A stretch of DNA of 64,000 bases from Acidovorax benzenivorans. Its GTDB lineage: Bacteria > Pseudomonadota > Gammaproteobacteria > Burkholderiales > Burkholderiaceae_C. Positions 1-9,245 of the stretch are shown piece by piece (the stretch's first letter is position 1; each line of letters opens with the position of its first letter). The stretch lies in assembly GCF_028680575.1 (NCBI RefSeq), contig NZ_JAPCKI010000005.1, positions 186,001 through 250,000 of the forward strand, in the 5' to 3' direction. Below the pieces are notes generated by a model. It did no database searches. It saw only the letters and a list, made by a program, of their open reading frames with translations, and had not been told where the DNA came from. The position numbers and the translations under genes are program-made.

Positions 1-297
1 ATCATCTCCGGCGGCAGCAACATTTACCCGCGTGAGGTCGAAGAGGTGCTGCTGATGCACCCCCTGGTGCGCGAGGTGGCCGTGGTGGGCCAGCGCGATG
101 CCGAATGGGGCGAGGTGGTGGTGGCCTTCCTTGTGTCAGGGGAGGGCGGTGCGGTAGACGATGCGGTGCTGGATGCACTGTGCCTGGAGCACATAGCGCG
201 GTTTAAAAGGCCCAAGGAATACCGGTGGGTGGAGGGGTTGCCAAAGAACAGTTATGGAAAGGTTCTCAAGACGGCATTGAGGGGCGATGCGGGATAG
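1..297 (+). CDS. AMP-dependent acyl-CoA synthetase, C-terminal fragment
   Basis: The reading frame is open from base 1, so only the last ~98 residues of an adenylate-forming acyl-CoA synthetase/ligase are present. The fragment begins in the family's late core motif (SGGSNIYPREVEEVLL), which marks the hinge to the small C-terminal domain. It ends with the usual lysine-bearing tail (LPKNSYGKVLKT), whose Lys contacts the adenylate. The family activates a carboxylic acid to acyl-AMP and then forms the CoA thioester; the substrate cannot be inferred from this piece. It converges on the 3-hydroxyacyl-CoA dehydrogenase gene that follows. A shared acyl-CoA pathway is possible, but the two are in different transcription units. 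Confidence 0.9.
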   Translation: MISGGSNIYPREVEEVLLMHPLVREVAVVGQRDAEWGEVVVAFLVSGEGGAVDDAVLDALCLEHIARFKRPKEYRWVEGLPKNSYGKVLKTALRGDAG

Positions 298-368
298 ATT
301 TCGACATGCTGGCGAAATGGCCCGGATCCTGTCATCGGGCGATTTGAACAGTGCTGACCGCAATGCGG

Positions 369-1286
369 TTACGGGAGCATCATTTGGCGCCGAGCCTGAA
401 GGTATTGCGCTTCGCGCTTTGCGTCCCATGTGTGAAGTCCGCGCCCGGTCGAACGGCCCATCTCGCCGCGCGCGACGTGTTCGCGTAGCACGTCTAGCAC
501 GCCTTCGCCTTTGGCCAGCTCGGGCATCAGATGTTCGGAGATCTGCAGGAATGTCTGCAAGCCACCGCCGTCGGCACCGGTGAGTGGACCGAACCATCGA
601 TAGCGTCGGCCTAGTGAGTGCACCATTACACGGTCGATCGTTTCTGCGTCAGCGACGCCTTCGCGCAGCAGATGCAGCGCTTCGCGCAGTATTGCGAACT
701 GAATGCGGTTTCCTATGAAGCCAGGCAGGGCCTTGGCCAGTTGCACTGGCTCGCAGCCTGCGTTGCGTAGGAGCTCAACAGTGTCGTTCAACACTTCGGC
801 ATCGGTATGGGCACTGGGAACCACCTCAACTAGAGGGATGAGGTGCGGTGGGTTCCAGAAATGCGCTACCAGAAAGCGCTGCGGCCACTGCATGTACTCA
901 CTCAGCAGATCCGGCATGAAGCCGCTGGTGCTGCTGGCGATCCGCGTGGAGGAGGACACGCAGCGCTCCAGCGTCTCATACAGAGCTCGTTTTGCCGGAA
1001 GCGATTCGATGATGGCTTCGATCACCAGCCTTGCCCCGGCCATCGCTTCTACAGTGGGTGTGAAGCGGATTCGCGCCTGCGCAGCACTAGCTTGTGCCGG
1101 TGTAACGGCTTGGGCATCGACCAGTTCTGCTAGCACCGCCGCACAGTTGCCGCTCACGCGCTCCTGGGCGCCAGGTGCGTTGTCATGAATCCGCACGTCC
1201 ATGCCAGCCAAGGCGAACTTTGTGGTGATGCCGCAGCCCATCAAGCCACCGCCCATCACACCTATTGTCGAGTCTGACGCGTTCAT
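369..1286 (-). CDS. 3-hydroxyacyl-CoA dehydrogenase family protein
   Basis: The protein is 305 aa, the usual size for a stand-alone 3-hydroxyacyl-CoA dehydrogenase (HbdA/PaaH type), which oxidises a 3-hydroxyacyl-CoA with NAD+. The N-terminal Rossmann domain carries the dinucleotide fingerprint GGGLMG (residues 12-17). The catalytic-region motif HFWNPPHLIPLVEVV starts at His142. The C-terminal helical domain begins near ALPGFIGNRIQ. I chose the ATG at 1286 because a GGAG-type ribosome site lies 8 bases upstream; a longer start at 1334 would run into the preceding gene. It is the last gene of the minus-strand transporter operon, 10 bases after the serine hydrolase. L-carnitine dehydrogenases share this fold, so the substrate is open. 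Confidence 0.85.
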   Translation of the reverse strand: MNASDSTIGVMGGGLMGCGITTKFALAGMDVRIHDNAPGAQERVSGNCAAVLAELVDAQAVTPAQASAAQARIRFTPTVEAMAGARLVIEAIIESLPAKRALYETLERCVSSSTRIASSTSGFMPDLLSEYMQWPQRFLVAHFWNPPHLIPLVEVVPSAHTDAEVLNDTVELLRNAGCEPVQLAKALPGFIGNRIQFAILREALHLLREGVADAETIDRVMVHSLGRRYRWFGPLTGADGGGLQTFLQISEHLMPELAKGEGVLDVLREHVARGEMGRSTGRGLHTWDAKREAQYLQARRQMMLP

Positions 1287-1296
1287 CGAATTGCTC

Positions 1297-2427
1297 CTAG
1301 CTTTTTTCTGCATACACGGCGTGGCGAGCCGCATCGCGGTAATACAGGCGCTGTGAAGGCGCTTGCATCATCACCACGACAACTTGGCCCGTGGCCGGAT
1401 CGCACCAAAAATTGGTGCCGGAAAAGCCTGGCCAGCTGAAGTCGCCCACGTGGCCCGGTGGCTGCCCCGCCGCGTCGCGCAGCCGCACCGACAGGCCCAG
1501 GCCAAAGCCGCGGCCATTCTTCGGCAACGGCGCCACGCTGCCCAGGTTTTCGGTGTGCTCGCCATAGTGCACGGCTTCGGGTAGATGGTTCTTTCGCATC
1601 TGGCGCACCGTGCTGGCTTGCAGTACCTGTCGACCCTCGAAACAGCCGTCGTCAAGCAGCATGCGGGCAAAGTGTGCATAGTCGCGTGCCGTAGACCAGA
1701 GTCCGGCGCCGCCGGACTGCCAGCGGGCGCCCTGCGGGGGGGGCGCCAGGTCGAAGGATTCGTGGGGCAAGGGGCGCGCAATGAGGTGGGCAGCGTCGCT
1801 GCGCACCTCGAACCCGGTGCTCTCCATGCCCAGGGGGGCGAAGATGCGCTCGCGCATCACCTCGCCGAGCGGCTGTCCGGTGCAGGCTTCCACCACCCGG
1901 CCCAGTACATCGGTCGCCATGCTGTATTCGAACACTGTGCCCGGCTCGTGCAGCAGCGGTAGACGCGCCAGCTTGCTCACCATGTCGGCATTCGACTGGC
2001 TGTAGTCTATGGCCTTCGCCTGCACGTAGGCACTGCGTACCGCGTCACCGCCCATGAACCCGTAGGTGAGCCCGGTGGTATGGCGCATTAGATCCAGCAC
2101 AGTCATTGGCGACGGCGGCTCACTGCCATCGACCAGCCGCTGATTGTGTAGCTCTGGCAAATGGGCAGTGACAGCATCCGAGAGCTGCAAGTGGCCTTGC
2201 TCTACCAGGGTGAGTGCGGCCACCGTGGTCACGGGCTTTGTCATTGATGCGATCCAGAAGCGCGCGTCCAATGGCATGGTCTGGCTGCGCGAAGCGTCCA
2301 GCCAACCCGTGCTTTCCAGGTGCAGCGTCTGACCCGCATGCTCTGCCAGCGCCACCGCGCCCGCGATGCGCCCTTCGCGGACGCCATCGTGTAGTAGTGC
2401 GAGCAGCGCTGCAAAGTTTGGACTCAT
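1297..2427 (-). CDS. Serine hydrolase, beta-lactamase/class C family (esterase-like)
   Basis: A 376-aa protein of the serine beta-lactamase/EstB-like family. The nucleophile motif SMTK is at residues 61-64. A tyrosine motif (Tyr168-Ser-Met, in place of the usual YxN) and a late WPGFSGTNFW block complete the active-site signatures. Most such proteins are esterases or peptidases rather than drug-resistance enzymes. No signal peptide is visible, suggesting a cytoplasmic location. The start at 2427 overlaps the stop of livM (ATGA) and has a GGAGG site 7 bases upstream. Placement inside the transporter operon suggests it hydrolyses the imported compound or an ester of it; that is inference. Confidence 0.85.
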   Translation of the reverse strand: MSPNFAALLALLHDGVREGRIAGAVALAEHAGQTLHLESTGWLDASRSQTMPLDARFWIASMTKPVTTVAALTLVEQGHLQLSDAVTAHLPELHNQRLVDGSEPPSPMTVLDLMRHTTGLTYGFMGGDAVRSAYVQAKAIDYSQSNADMVSKLARLPLLHEPGTVFEYSMATDVLGRVVEACTGQPLGEVMRERIFAPLGMESTGFEVRSDAAHLIARPLPHESFDLAPPPQGARWQSGGAGLWSTARDYAHFARMLLDDGCFEGRQVLQASTVRQMRKNHLPEAVHYGEHTENLGSVAPLPKNGRGFGLGLSVRLRDAAGQPPGHVGDFSWPGFSGTNFWCDPATGQVVVVMMQAPSQRLYYRDAARHAVYAEKS

Positions 2428-3386
2428 TGTTTTTTCCTCCACAGGTACTGCACTCGCTCGGACAAACCTCCAGGGGCGGCGTAGATGATGAGCATCAGGA
2501 TCACGCCGTACACCGCCCAGGGCGCCGCCTTGGATACTTGCTCTGCCAGCTTGGGTATGAACTGAATAAAGAGAGCCCCGAACAGCGGTCCCGCTCGCAT
2601 TCCCAATCCTCCGACGATGGCCCCTACCAGCAGGCTGATCGATAGAAATACATGAAAGCTGTCTGGTGACACGAATTGGGTAGCGAAGGCGCCCAGTGCA
2701 CCGGCCACCCCGGTCACGGCGGCGCTGATGCCGAACACGATTGACGTGATCCATGCACGATTCACCCCCATTGCCACGGCGGCAATTGGCTGCTCACGGA
2801 TGGCCACGATAGCGCGGCCCACACGACCGCGCAGCAGGCCATCGACAAGCCAGAAGCCCAGCACGGCGATGCTCAGACAAACCAGGTAGAACCAATGGTC
2901 TTGACCAAAGCGCCACCATCCCGGCGCCTCAATAGGCGCGAGGTTGACGCCCTGCACGCCGCCAGTCCAGGCGCTCAGTGCTGCGTGTTTGAGGATCTGC
3001 GGTACTGCCAACGCCAGCGCGAAGGTGGCGAGCGCAAGATACGGCCCCTGCAGCCGAAGCGCAGGCCAACCGAAGGCCAATCCGACCACGAAGCACAACA
3101 GCCCGGCACTAGGCACGGCCGCCCACCAAGGCAGGCCAAATGCGTTTAGGAGTACCACGGCGGTGTAAGCGCCCAGCGCCATGAAGGCGCCGTGACCGAG
3201 CGATAGTTGGCCTGCGTAGCCTGTCAGCAGGTTCAGTCCCAGCAATGCCAGGAAGATGATCAACAGATGCGACAACTGGAATGCTTGATAGCCGCTCAGG
3301 GCGAACGGGACCAGTGCTGCGAGGACAAGCGCAGCGAGTACCAGCGAACGGCGAACCGCAAAGGAATTCAGCAAAGTGGACAACAT
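2424..3386 (-). CDS. livM: Branched-chain amino-acid-type ABC transporter permease, LivM family
   Basis: A 320-aa, very hydrophobic protein of the LivM permease family, inner membrane. The family motifs include NLLTGYAGQLSLGHGAFMALG in the first third and a cytoplasmic loop (AIVAIREQPIAAVAMGVN) that couples to the ATPases. With LivH it forms the channel of a type I importer (HAAT family). The gene sits 3 bases after livH and overlaps the following hydrolase start by four bases, implying translational coupling. HAAT systems take up branched-chain amino acids but also urea, amides and aromatic acids. The presence of a hydrolase and a hydroxyacyl-CoA dehydrogenase in the operon favours a carboxylic acid substrate. 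Confidence 0.92.
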   Translation of the reverse strand: MLSTLLNSFAVRRSLVLAALVLAALVPFALSGYQAFQLSHLLIIFLALLGLNLLTGYAGQLSLGHGAFMALGAYTAVVLLNAFGLPWWAAVPSAGLLCFVVGLAFGWPALRLQGPYLALATFALALAVPQILKHAALSAWTGGVQGVNLAPIEAPGWWRFGQDHWFYLVCLSIAVLGFWLVDGLLRGRVGRAIVAIREQPIAAVAMGVNRAWITSIVFGISAAVTGVAGALGAFATQFVSPDSFHVFLSISLLVGAIVGGLGMRAGPLFGALFIQFIPKLAEQVSKAAPWAVYGVILMLIIYAAPGGLSERVQYLWRKKQ

Positions 3387-3389
3387 GTT

Positions 3390-4259
3390 TCAGACCCGAA
3401 CGACGGTGGAGCGGCCAAACAAACCCGCCGGTCGCACCAGAAGAACAAGGAGGATGACGCCCAGTGCGAACACCAGCTTTAGCTCGGTGCCCACGAGGTA
3501 GGCGCCAGCGAGGTTCTCGGCGATTCCGATCAAGATACCGCCGACGGCCGCGCCCCAGGGGTTGGTGATGCCACCCAGCAGCGCGCCGGCAAAGGCGTAC
3601 AGCAATAGCCCGCTCATCAGGTGCGGATCGAGGTAGAGCAAGGGTGCGGCCATCATTCCGGCCACACTGCCCAGTGCGGCCGCAAGCCCCCAGCCCAGGG
3701 CCTGCGTCGCCCCCACGGGGATGCCTACCAACTGGCTGGCCATGGGGTTCTGCGCAGCGGCGCGCATGGCCAGGCCGACAACGGTGTAGCGGAAGAACGC
3801 GAACACCACGCTGAGCACTGCCAGCGTCACCAGCACCAGCCCCAGCTCATGCCCACTGAGGTAGGGCGCTCCGGCCTTCCATCCATCGAATGGCGAGGGG
3901 AAGGAGCGGCTGGTGAACCCCCAGATCCATCCGGCCAGGCTGTTGAATATCACCAGCAAGCTGATGGAGATCGCCACAGTGGACAGTACCGGGGCCTTTT
4001 CTACCGGGCGGATGAAAACGCGGTGGATGGCTGCACCACCGACCAGCGACAACGCCAGTACGCCGAAGAAAGTCACCCAGTACGGCACACCGGCCTGGAT
4101 GGCGGTGGCCGCCAGGTAAGTGGAGAACATCGCCATCTCGCCTTGGGCGAAATTGATGTGATGGGTGGACTGGTAAATCATCACCAGGGCCAGTGCCAGG
4201 CTGGCATAGATACAGCCGCTAGCAAAGCCCGAGGCGAGTTGATGCAGAAATGCGTGCAT
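3390..4259 (-). CDS. livH: Branched-chain amino-acid-type ABC transporter permease, LivH family
   Basis: A 289-aa polytopic membrane protein of the LivH permease family. It opens with the family pattern LASGFASGCIYASLALALVMIYQSTHHINFAQGEMAMFSTY (given here only to name the NFAQGE box) and has an EAA-like coupling loop around AMRAAAQNPMASQLVGI. It pairs with LivM to form the inner-membrane channel. It begins three bases after the livF stop and ends four bases before livM, so all belong to one transcript. Length and hydrophobicity are normal for the family. Confidence 0.92.
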   Translation of the reverse strand: MHAFLHQLASGFASGCIYASLALALVMIYQSTHHINFAQGEMAMFSTYLAATAIQAGVPYWVTFFGVLALSLVGGAAIHRVFIRPVEKAPVLSTVAISISLLVIFNSLAGWIWGFTSRSFPSPFDGWKAGAPYLSGHELGLVLVTLAVLSVVFAFFRYTVVGLAMRAAAQNPMASQLVGIPVGATQALGWGLAAALGSVAGMMAAPLLYLDPHLMSGLLLYAFAGALLGGITNPWGAAVGGILIGIAENLAGAYLVGTELKLVFALGVILLVLLVRPAGLFGRSTVVRV

Positions 4260-4262
4260 AGA

Positions 4263-4978
<716 letters not shown>

Positions 4979-4982
<4 letters not shown>

Positions 4983-5788
4983 GGTGTCGCCCCTCCAAGG
5001 TAAGCGCTGATCACAGCCTCATTGGCGCTGACCTCGGCAGGCGTACCGTCGGCAATTTTGGCGCCGAAGTTCAGCGCTACCACTTGGTCGGATGTGCGCA
5101 TCACCAGGTTCATGTGATGCTCCACCAACAGCACCGCTGCCTGCCACTCGTCGCGAATGCGCAGGATGGTGTCGCGCAATTGATCAACTTCCTCGTGGTT
5201 GAGGCCCGCGGCAGGCTCGTCCAGCAGCAGCATGCGCGGGCGCGACACTAGCGCGCGCGCCAGCTCCACCCGCTTTCGCGTACCGAAGGGCAACTCGCCC
5301 ACCAAGCGTCCAGCCAAGGCCGTGAGCGACATGGCTTCCAGTACCGCATCGGTGGCCTCTGCGATGCGGCGCTCCTCGACCCATCCACGGCGCAGGCGCA
5401 GCGCGCCGGTCAAGAAGCCGCAACGTGTCACGCTGTGCATCCCCACACGCACGTTGTCGCGCACATCCAGCGCCGGAAACAATGCGGTGTGCTGGAAGGT
5501 CCGGGCCAACCCCAGTGCTGCGATGCGGTGCGCTGGGCGTTTCGCAATAGGCACCCCCGCAAATACGATCTCACCCGCCGTGGGCCTGTATAGACTGCCA
5601 AGGCAGTTAAACAAAGTGGTCTTGCCAGCACCATTGGGACCAACAATCCCGCAGATGCTGCGCGCTTGCACTTCGAAAGAGACTTCCTGCAGGGCCTGTA
5701 TGCCCCCAAAGCGCATGCTGACGCCACGCACTTGCAGCAACGCGCTAACGGCAGGTGTGGTCGACGCACTCGAAGCGACTTGCGTCAT
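4979..5788 (-). CDS. livG: Branched-chain amino-acid-type ABC transporter ATP-binding protein, LivG family
   Basis: A 269-aa ATPase of the LivG family. Walker A is GPNGAGKTT (residues about 50-57) and Walker B is in RMLLLDEPAAGLN. The signature loop is unusual: LPFGTRKRVELARAL, where the canonical LSGG is reduced to LPFG. This is common in LivG proteins and is not a sign of decay. The LivG-type insertion after the Q-loop (LARTFQHTALFPALDVRDNV) is present. The ATG overlaps the stop of the substrate-binding protein gene (ATGA), so the two are translationally coupled. Confidence 0.93.
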
Positions 5789-7014
5789 GAGCCGGACTTG
5801 CCTTCGCGCACGGTGCTCAGCATTTCACCGAACGGCTTCCAGCCAGCACCGTCCCATCGCATGAGTTGCAACTGCTTGACCGGGTAGTGATCGTCCTTGG
5901 CGGTGCTTACCCGGATGCCGGGCAACAGTGTCGGCAACTCCACGTCCTTGAGGTTTTCCGCCTGGTGCATGATGTTTTCGCGGCTCAAGTCGCTGCCCGC
6001 CTGCTTGAGAACCTGCACGAGCAGCGTACCGGTGTTGAAGGCCAGGACAGGAAGGCCGTCATTGACGTTCTCGTTGGGCAGGTACTTGGCCATGAACGCA
6101 CGGTACGCTTTCATGCCCGAGTCCTGATCCCAGGTCGCGTCTCGCGGCTCCTTGGCAAAGCTACCGCTGATCAGCGTCACTGCAGTGCGGTTCTTCGCTG
6201 AATCCGTGGTGGCCGGGAAGTTCGCTGCGCCCAAGGCCACATACATGGTGGTGTTCCAGTTCATGTCATAGGCTTTGCGAATCGCCTGTCCCGCGAACTT
6301 GGGAATGGCGGCCAGCACGATCACCTCAGCCCCTGCGGCTTGCAGGCTGACCACTTGCGAGTCCACCGTCGCGTCGCTGGTTTCGTAGGAAACCACTTTG
6401 ACGAGCTGTCCGGCCTTTTCCTTGCCCAGAACGTCCTGTACGCCCTTGAGATAGTCCCGTCCGAAGTCGTCGTTCTGGTGAAGCACGCCGATCTTGGCCT
6501 GGGGTGTGTTTTGCAGGATACGCTTGGCGTAAATTTGTGCCTCGTGGCGGAAGCTAGGCTGAAAGCCCATGCTCCACGGCAGTGACTTGTGGTCGCCCCA
6601 CTTGTCGGCACCTGTGCCGAGAAAAAGATGCGGCACCTTCTGCCGGTTCAGGTAGGGCGCCTGCGCGGAGTTGGTGGGTGTGCCGAAGCTGCCATACATC
6701 AGCAGCACCTTGTCCTGTTCGACCATCTTGCGCACGGCTTCGAAGGACTTGTTAGGCACATATTCATCGTCCGCCACGACCAGTTCGATCGTGCGTCCGT
6801 TGACGCCGCCTTGCTCATTGACCATCCTGAAGAAGGCGGCGTTGGTACGCGCCAGCTGGCCATACGCCGCGGCCGGTCCGCTGAGCGCAGCAGTGTGGCC
6901 AATGCGAATCGGGGTTGCAGGGCTCTGGGCCTGAGCGGTCGCCGCGCTCAGCGCGAGCAAGGCAAATGCGGTGTGGGCCGCGTGGCGGAGGACGAGCGAG
7001 GTTCGGCGCATCAT
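5785..7014 (-). CDS. ABC transporter substrate-binding protein (LivJ/LivK-like, periplasmic)
   Basis: A 409-aa periplasmic binding protein of the Leu/Ile/Val-binding family. The N-terminus is a typical Sec signal peptide (MMRR, hydrophobic stretch, cleavage after about TAQAQ), and the mature part starts with the family pattern TPIRIGHTAALSGPAAAYG. It supplies ligand to the LivHMGF importer encoded immediately downstream. I chose the ATG at 7014 because an AGGAG site lies about 7 bases upstream and the signal peptide then begins at residue 1. It is the first gene of the minus-strand operon, divergent from the AraC regulator. The ligand is not deducible from sequence. Confidence 0.9.
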   Translation of the reverse strand: MMRRTSLVLRHAAHTAFALLALSAATAQAQSPATPIRIGHTAALSGPAAAYGQLARTNAAFFRMVNEQGGVNGRTIELVVADDEYVPNKSFEAVRKMVEQDKVLLMYGSFGTPTNSAQAPYLNRQKVPHLFLGTGADKWGDHKSLPWSMGFQPSFRHEAQIYAKRILQNTPQAKIGVLHQNDDFGRDYLKGVQDVLGKEKAGQLVKVVSYETSDATVDSQVVSLQAAGAEVIVLAAIPKFAGQAIRKAYDMNWNTTMYVALGAANFPATTDSAKNRTAVTLISGSFAKEPRDATWDQDSGMKAYRAFMAKYLPNENVNDGLPVLAFNTGTLLVQVLKQAGSDLSRENIMHQAENLKDVELPTLLPGIRVSTAKDDHYPVKQLQLMRWDGAGWKPFGEMLSTVREGKSGS

Positions 7015-7075
7015 GTCTGTCTCCTGATCGGTTTGTGAGAGGAGCGTTGATCGTAGGAAGAATCCGGCGCGTGAC

Positions 7076-7108
7076 CTTGACCCAGCCACGGCGATTGCTT
7101 GACCCAGC
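7076..7108. promoter_or_regulatory. Direct repeat, candidate AraC-family operator
   Basis: The 11-mer CTTGACCCAGC occurs at 7076-7086 and again at 7098-7108, 22 bases start to start, so both copies face the same side of the helix. This is the arrangement expected for AraC-family operators. It lies between the divergent transporter operon and the AraC-type gene. Binding by that regulator is inferred. Confidence 0.45.
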
Positions 7109-7126
7109 ACGAGGTGTCCGTATTCA
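7099..7126 (+). promoter_or_regulatory. Possible sigma70 promoter for the AraC-type gene
   Basis: TTGACC (7099-7104) and TATTCA (7121-7126) are separated by 16 bases. The -35 element lies inside the second operator repeat, which would allow autoregulation. The match to the -10 consensus is modest. Confidence 0.3.
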
Positions 7127-7175
7127 GGGTTGATGCTCTGGACGCGCTTTGGCCAAAGAGCAAAATCTGTCTTCT

Positions 7176-8147
7176 ATGAAGCCCATTGCCGTAGATACCC
7201 GCCTCATGCCTGGTACGGAGCGGATCGAAGCCTGGCGAGACGCCTTGCAGGGCGCCTTCGGCCCCATGTTCATCGATCCGATTCCGGGGGAAGACTTTGA
7301 GGGCGAGTTGCGTTCTACCCGGCGTGGCCCACTGGTTTTTCACGACATGTGCTACGGCGGAATGCGCTTGTGGCGTCGCCCGATAGATGTCGCGAAAATG
7401 CACGAGGAGTTCTTTACCCTGACCCTGCCTGGCTCCGGGCTGGAGGTTGAGCAGCGCGGACAGACACTGCAGCTGCTCGGCGGGCAGGCCTATCTGTTTA
7501 ATCACGCGGTCACCTACCGTACTCGCCCGCCAAGCCCATATCGCACGCGCAGCATCGCCTTTCCAGCCAGCCTTCTACGTCTGCGTGTGCGCGATTTGCA
7601 GCCCTTCTACGCCTTAGACAACTACATTGCCACGACCGGTGGACTGAGCTTGATCCGGTCGTTTGCCGATCATCTCTCGCAAGGCGCGGTGAATTGGTCC
7701 GACCATGAGTTCACGGCGCTGTCAGACCAGTTTCTGGATTTGCTGGGGCTCTTCTTGCAAACGGGCAATGCCAACGTCGCCAGTGCCGAATCCTGCACGC
7801 AAGCCGGCCATCGACAGCGCGCGTTGCACTACATTCGCATTCACGCCAGCGATCCGGAGCTGAGTCCCCTGCGCGTGGCTCAGGCATGCGGCATTTCGCT
7901 GGGCTACCTGCACGAGGTGTTTCGCGGCCCCGGCATGGCTGTTGAGCAGAAAATCTTTGAAGAACGCCTGGAGCTTGCGCGCCGCTTGTTGATTGACCCC
8001 CGCCGCAAGGGCGTGCCAATCCAGACACTGGCGTATGAAGCCGGGTTCAGCGACCCTGCGCATTTCTCCCGCCGCTTCAAGCGTCGCTTTGGGGTAACGC
8101 CAGGAGAGCTGCGTGCAGAGCAGAGAACCTTGGTGCGTCCGCGCTGA
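7176..8147 (+). CDS. AraC-family transcriptional regulator
   Basis: A 323-aa regulator. Residues ~20-190 form an AraC-binding-like sensor of the FeaR/NphR type (IEAWRDALQGAFGPM, later LPGSGLEVEQRGQ). Residues ~220-320 form the double helix-turn-helix, with the hallmark second HTH (LAYEAGFSDPAHFSRRFKRRFGVTP). It is divergently transcribed from the transporter operon, so it probably controls that operon in response to the imported compound. I prefer the ATG at 7176. An in-frame TTG at 7149 would add nine residues; neither start has a strong ribosome site. Confidence 0.88.
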   Translation: MKPIAVDTRLMPGTERIEAWRDALQGAFGPMFIDPIPGEDFEGELRSTRRGPLVFHDMCYGGMRLWRRPIDVAKMHEEFFTLTLPGSGLEVEQRGQTLQLLGGQAYLFNHAVTYRTRPPSPYRTRSIAFPASLLRLRVRDLQPFYALDNYIATTGGLSLIRSFADHLSQGAVNWSDHEFTALSDQFLDLLGLFLQTGNANVASAESCTQAGHRQRALHYIRIHASDPELSPLRVAQACGISLGYLHEVFRGPGMAVEQKIFEERLELARRLLIDPRRKGVPIQTLAYEAGFSDPAHFSRRFKRRFGVTPGELRAEQRTLVRPR

Positions 8148-8474
8148 GCGCTTGGCTTTCTTCGCTCTTTCTGTCCGGGCGGTGGAAGGTGAAAAGCTCA
8201 TAGGCTGCGCTGGCACATCATTCGGGTCAGTCGCTGCGTTCCCCAAAGCGCTGACATTAGTGAATAGATCCCGTAATTGAATGGGCGTCGTTGGGCCGCG
8301 GGTGAAGCGGGGCGGAGCTTTCAAGTACCAACGCGGTCGGTAGGTCGGCGGGTTGGCAGCCGCCGCTAGGCCCGCGCTGCCAGGCAGTGCACAGCGGTGG
8401 GGCTGCGGCACGATTGTCATGTCCAAGGCTAATATGCCCCTTTTGCACTTTTTGCCTCGCAGGAGCTACTTTCC
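8148..8474. other. Intergenic region, nothing identified
   Basis: These 327 bases separate the AraC-type gene from the DsbA-family gene. I see no convincing coding frame, strong hairpin or repeat. The last bases hold the AGGAG ribosome site of the downstream gene. Confidence 0.5.
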
Positions 8475-9122
8475 ATGCCCACCACCCTCAAAATCGATTT
8501 CGTCTCCGATGTCTCCTGCCCCTGGTGCGTCATCGGCCTCAAGGCGCTGGAGCAGGCGGCCGATCGCTTGAAGAGCGAAGTGGTGCTGAATCTGCACTTT
8601 CAGCCTTTCGAGTTGAACCCGCAGATGGGCCCGGAGGGCCAGGACATCAATGAGCATCTGCAGGAAAAGTATGGCTCCACGCCAGAGCAACTCGAACGCA
8701 ACCGCGAAGCCATTGCTGCGCGTGGGGCCGACCTGGGGTTTACCTTCGGCAAGGGCAAACGCAGCCGTGTGTACAACACCTTCGACGCGCACCGGCTGTT
8801 GCACTGGGCTGAAGAAAAGGGCCTGCAGCCGCAACTCAAGCACGCGCTGTTCAAGGCGTATTTCACCGACGGTCAGGACCCCAGCAACCACGAGGTGCTG
8901 GTGCGTGTGGTGGGCGAGGTGGGGCTGGATGTGGCCGAAGCGCGTGCGCTGCTGGCCTCAGACCGCTACGCCGACGAGGTGCGCGAGCGCGAGCAGTTCT
9001 ATCTGCAAAACGGCATCCATTCGGTGCCGGCGATCATCGTCAACGAGCGCCACCTGATCCAGGGTGGGCAGCCGGTGGAGGTGTTTGAGCAGGCGCTGAG
9101 GCAGATTGCGGCGCAGGGTTGA
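8475..9122 (+). CDS. DsbA-family thiol oxidoreductase, FrnE-like
   Basis: A 215-aa thioredoxin-fold protein of the FrnE/2-hydroxychromene-2-carboxylate isomerase-like DsbA branch. The redox motif is CPWC at residues 15-18, directly after the first strand, and there is no signal peptide, so it acts in the cytoplasm. A helical insertion follows (KALEQAADRLKSE...), and the cis-Pro loop is GIHSVPAIIVN near residue 180. Related proteins isomerise disulfides or help polyketide tailoring; the partner here is unknown. The ATG has AGGAG about 9 bases upstream. The gene stands alone and ends at a strong bidirectional terminator. Confidence 0.88.
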   Translation: MPTTLKIDFVSDVSCPWCVIGLKALEQAADRLKSEVVLNLHFQPFELNPQMGPEGQDINEHLQEKYGSTPEQLERNREAIAARGADLGFTFGKGKRSRVYNTFDAHRLLHWAEEKGLQPQLKHALFKAYFTDGQDPSNHEVLVRVVGEVGLDVAEARALLASDRYADEVREREQFYLQNGIHSVPAIIVNERHLIQGGQPVEVFEQALRQIAAQG

Positions 9123-9125
9123 ATG

Positions 9126-9186
9126 CTATCTATTTAATAGCTGTTCGGGCATATTGCACTAGCGCTACCGGCTTGTGCGATCAAAA
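9126..9186 (-). repeat. Dispersed ~60-bp Comamonadaceae-type repeat (copy 1)
   Basis: Right after the DsbA-family stop, the plus strand reads AATAGCTG, then GCATATT.CACTAGCGCTA, then ATCAAAA. These blocks line up in order with the copies at 18740, 30956 and 49847. The copy lies between two convergent genes and leads directly into the terminator hairpin. Confidence 0.65.
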
Positions 9187-9208
9187 AAGGGGCCGCAGCC
9201 CCTTTTTT
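9183..9208. terminator. Bidirectional rho-independent terminator
   Basis: A perfect hairpin: A6-GGGGC (9183-9193), loop CGCA, GCCCC-T6 (9198-9208). The run of A on one side and T on the other makes it work in both directions, between the convergent DsbA-family gene and creA. Confidence 0.9.
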
Positions 9209-9245
9209 GATGTCTGAGTGATGCCTCGGCAACACCGGGCTACCG

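Noticed and set aside
1297..2427. Antibiotic-resistance beta-lactamase
   Set aside because: The SxxK motif is present, but there is no signal peptide, the tyrosine motif is atypical, and the operon is metabolic; an esterase role is more likely.
2428..2754. N-terminal extension of the serine hydrolase frame into livM
   Set aside because: The extension overlaps livM; the ATG at 2427 has an excellent GGAGG site and matches family length.
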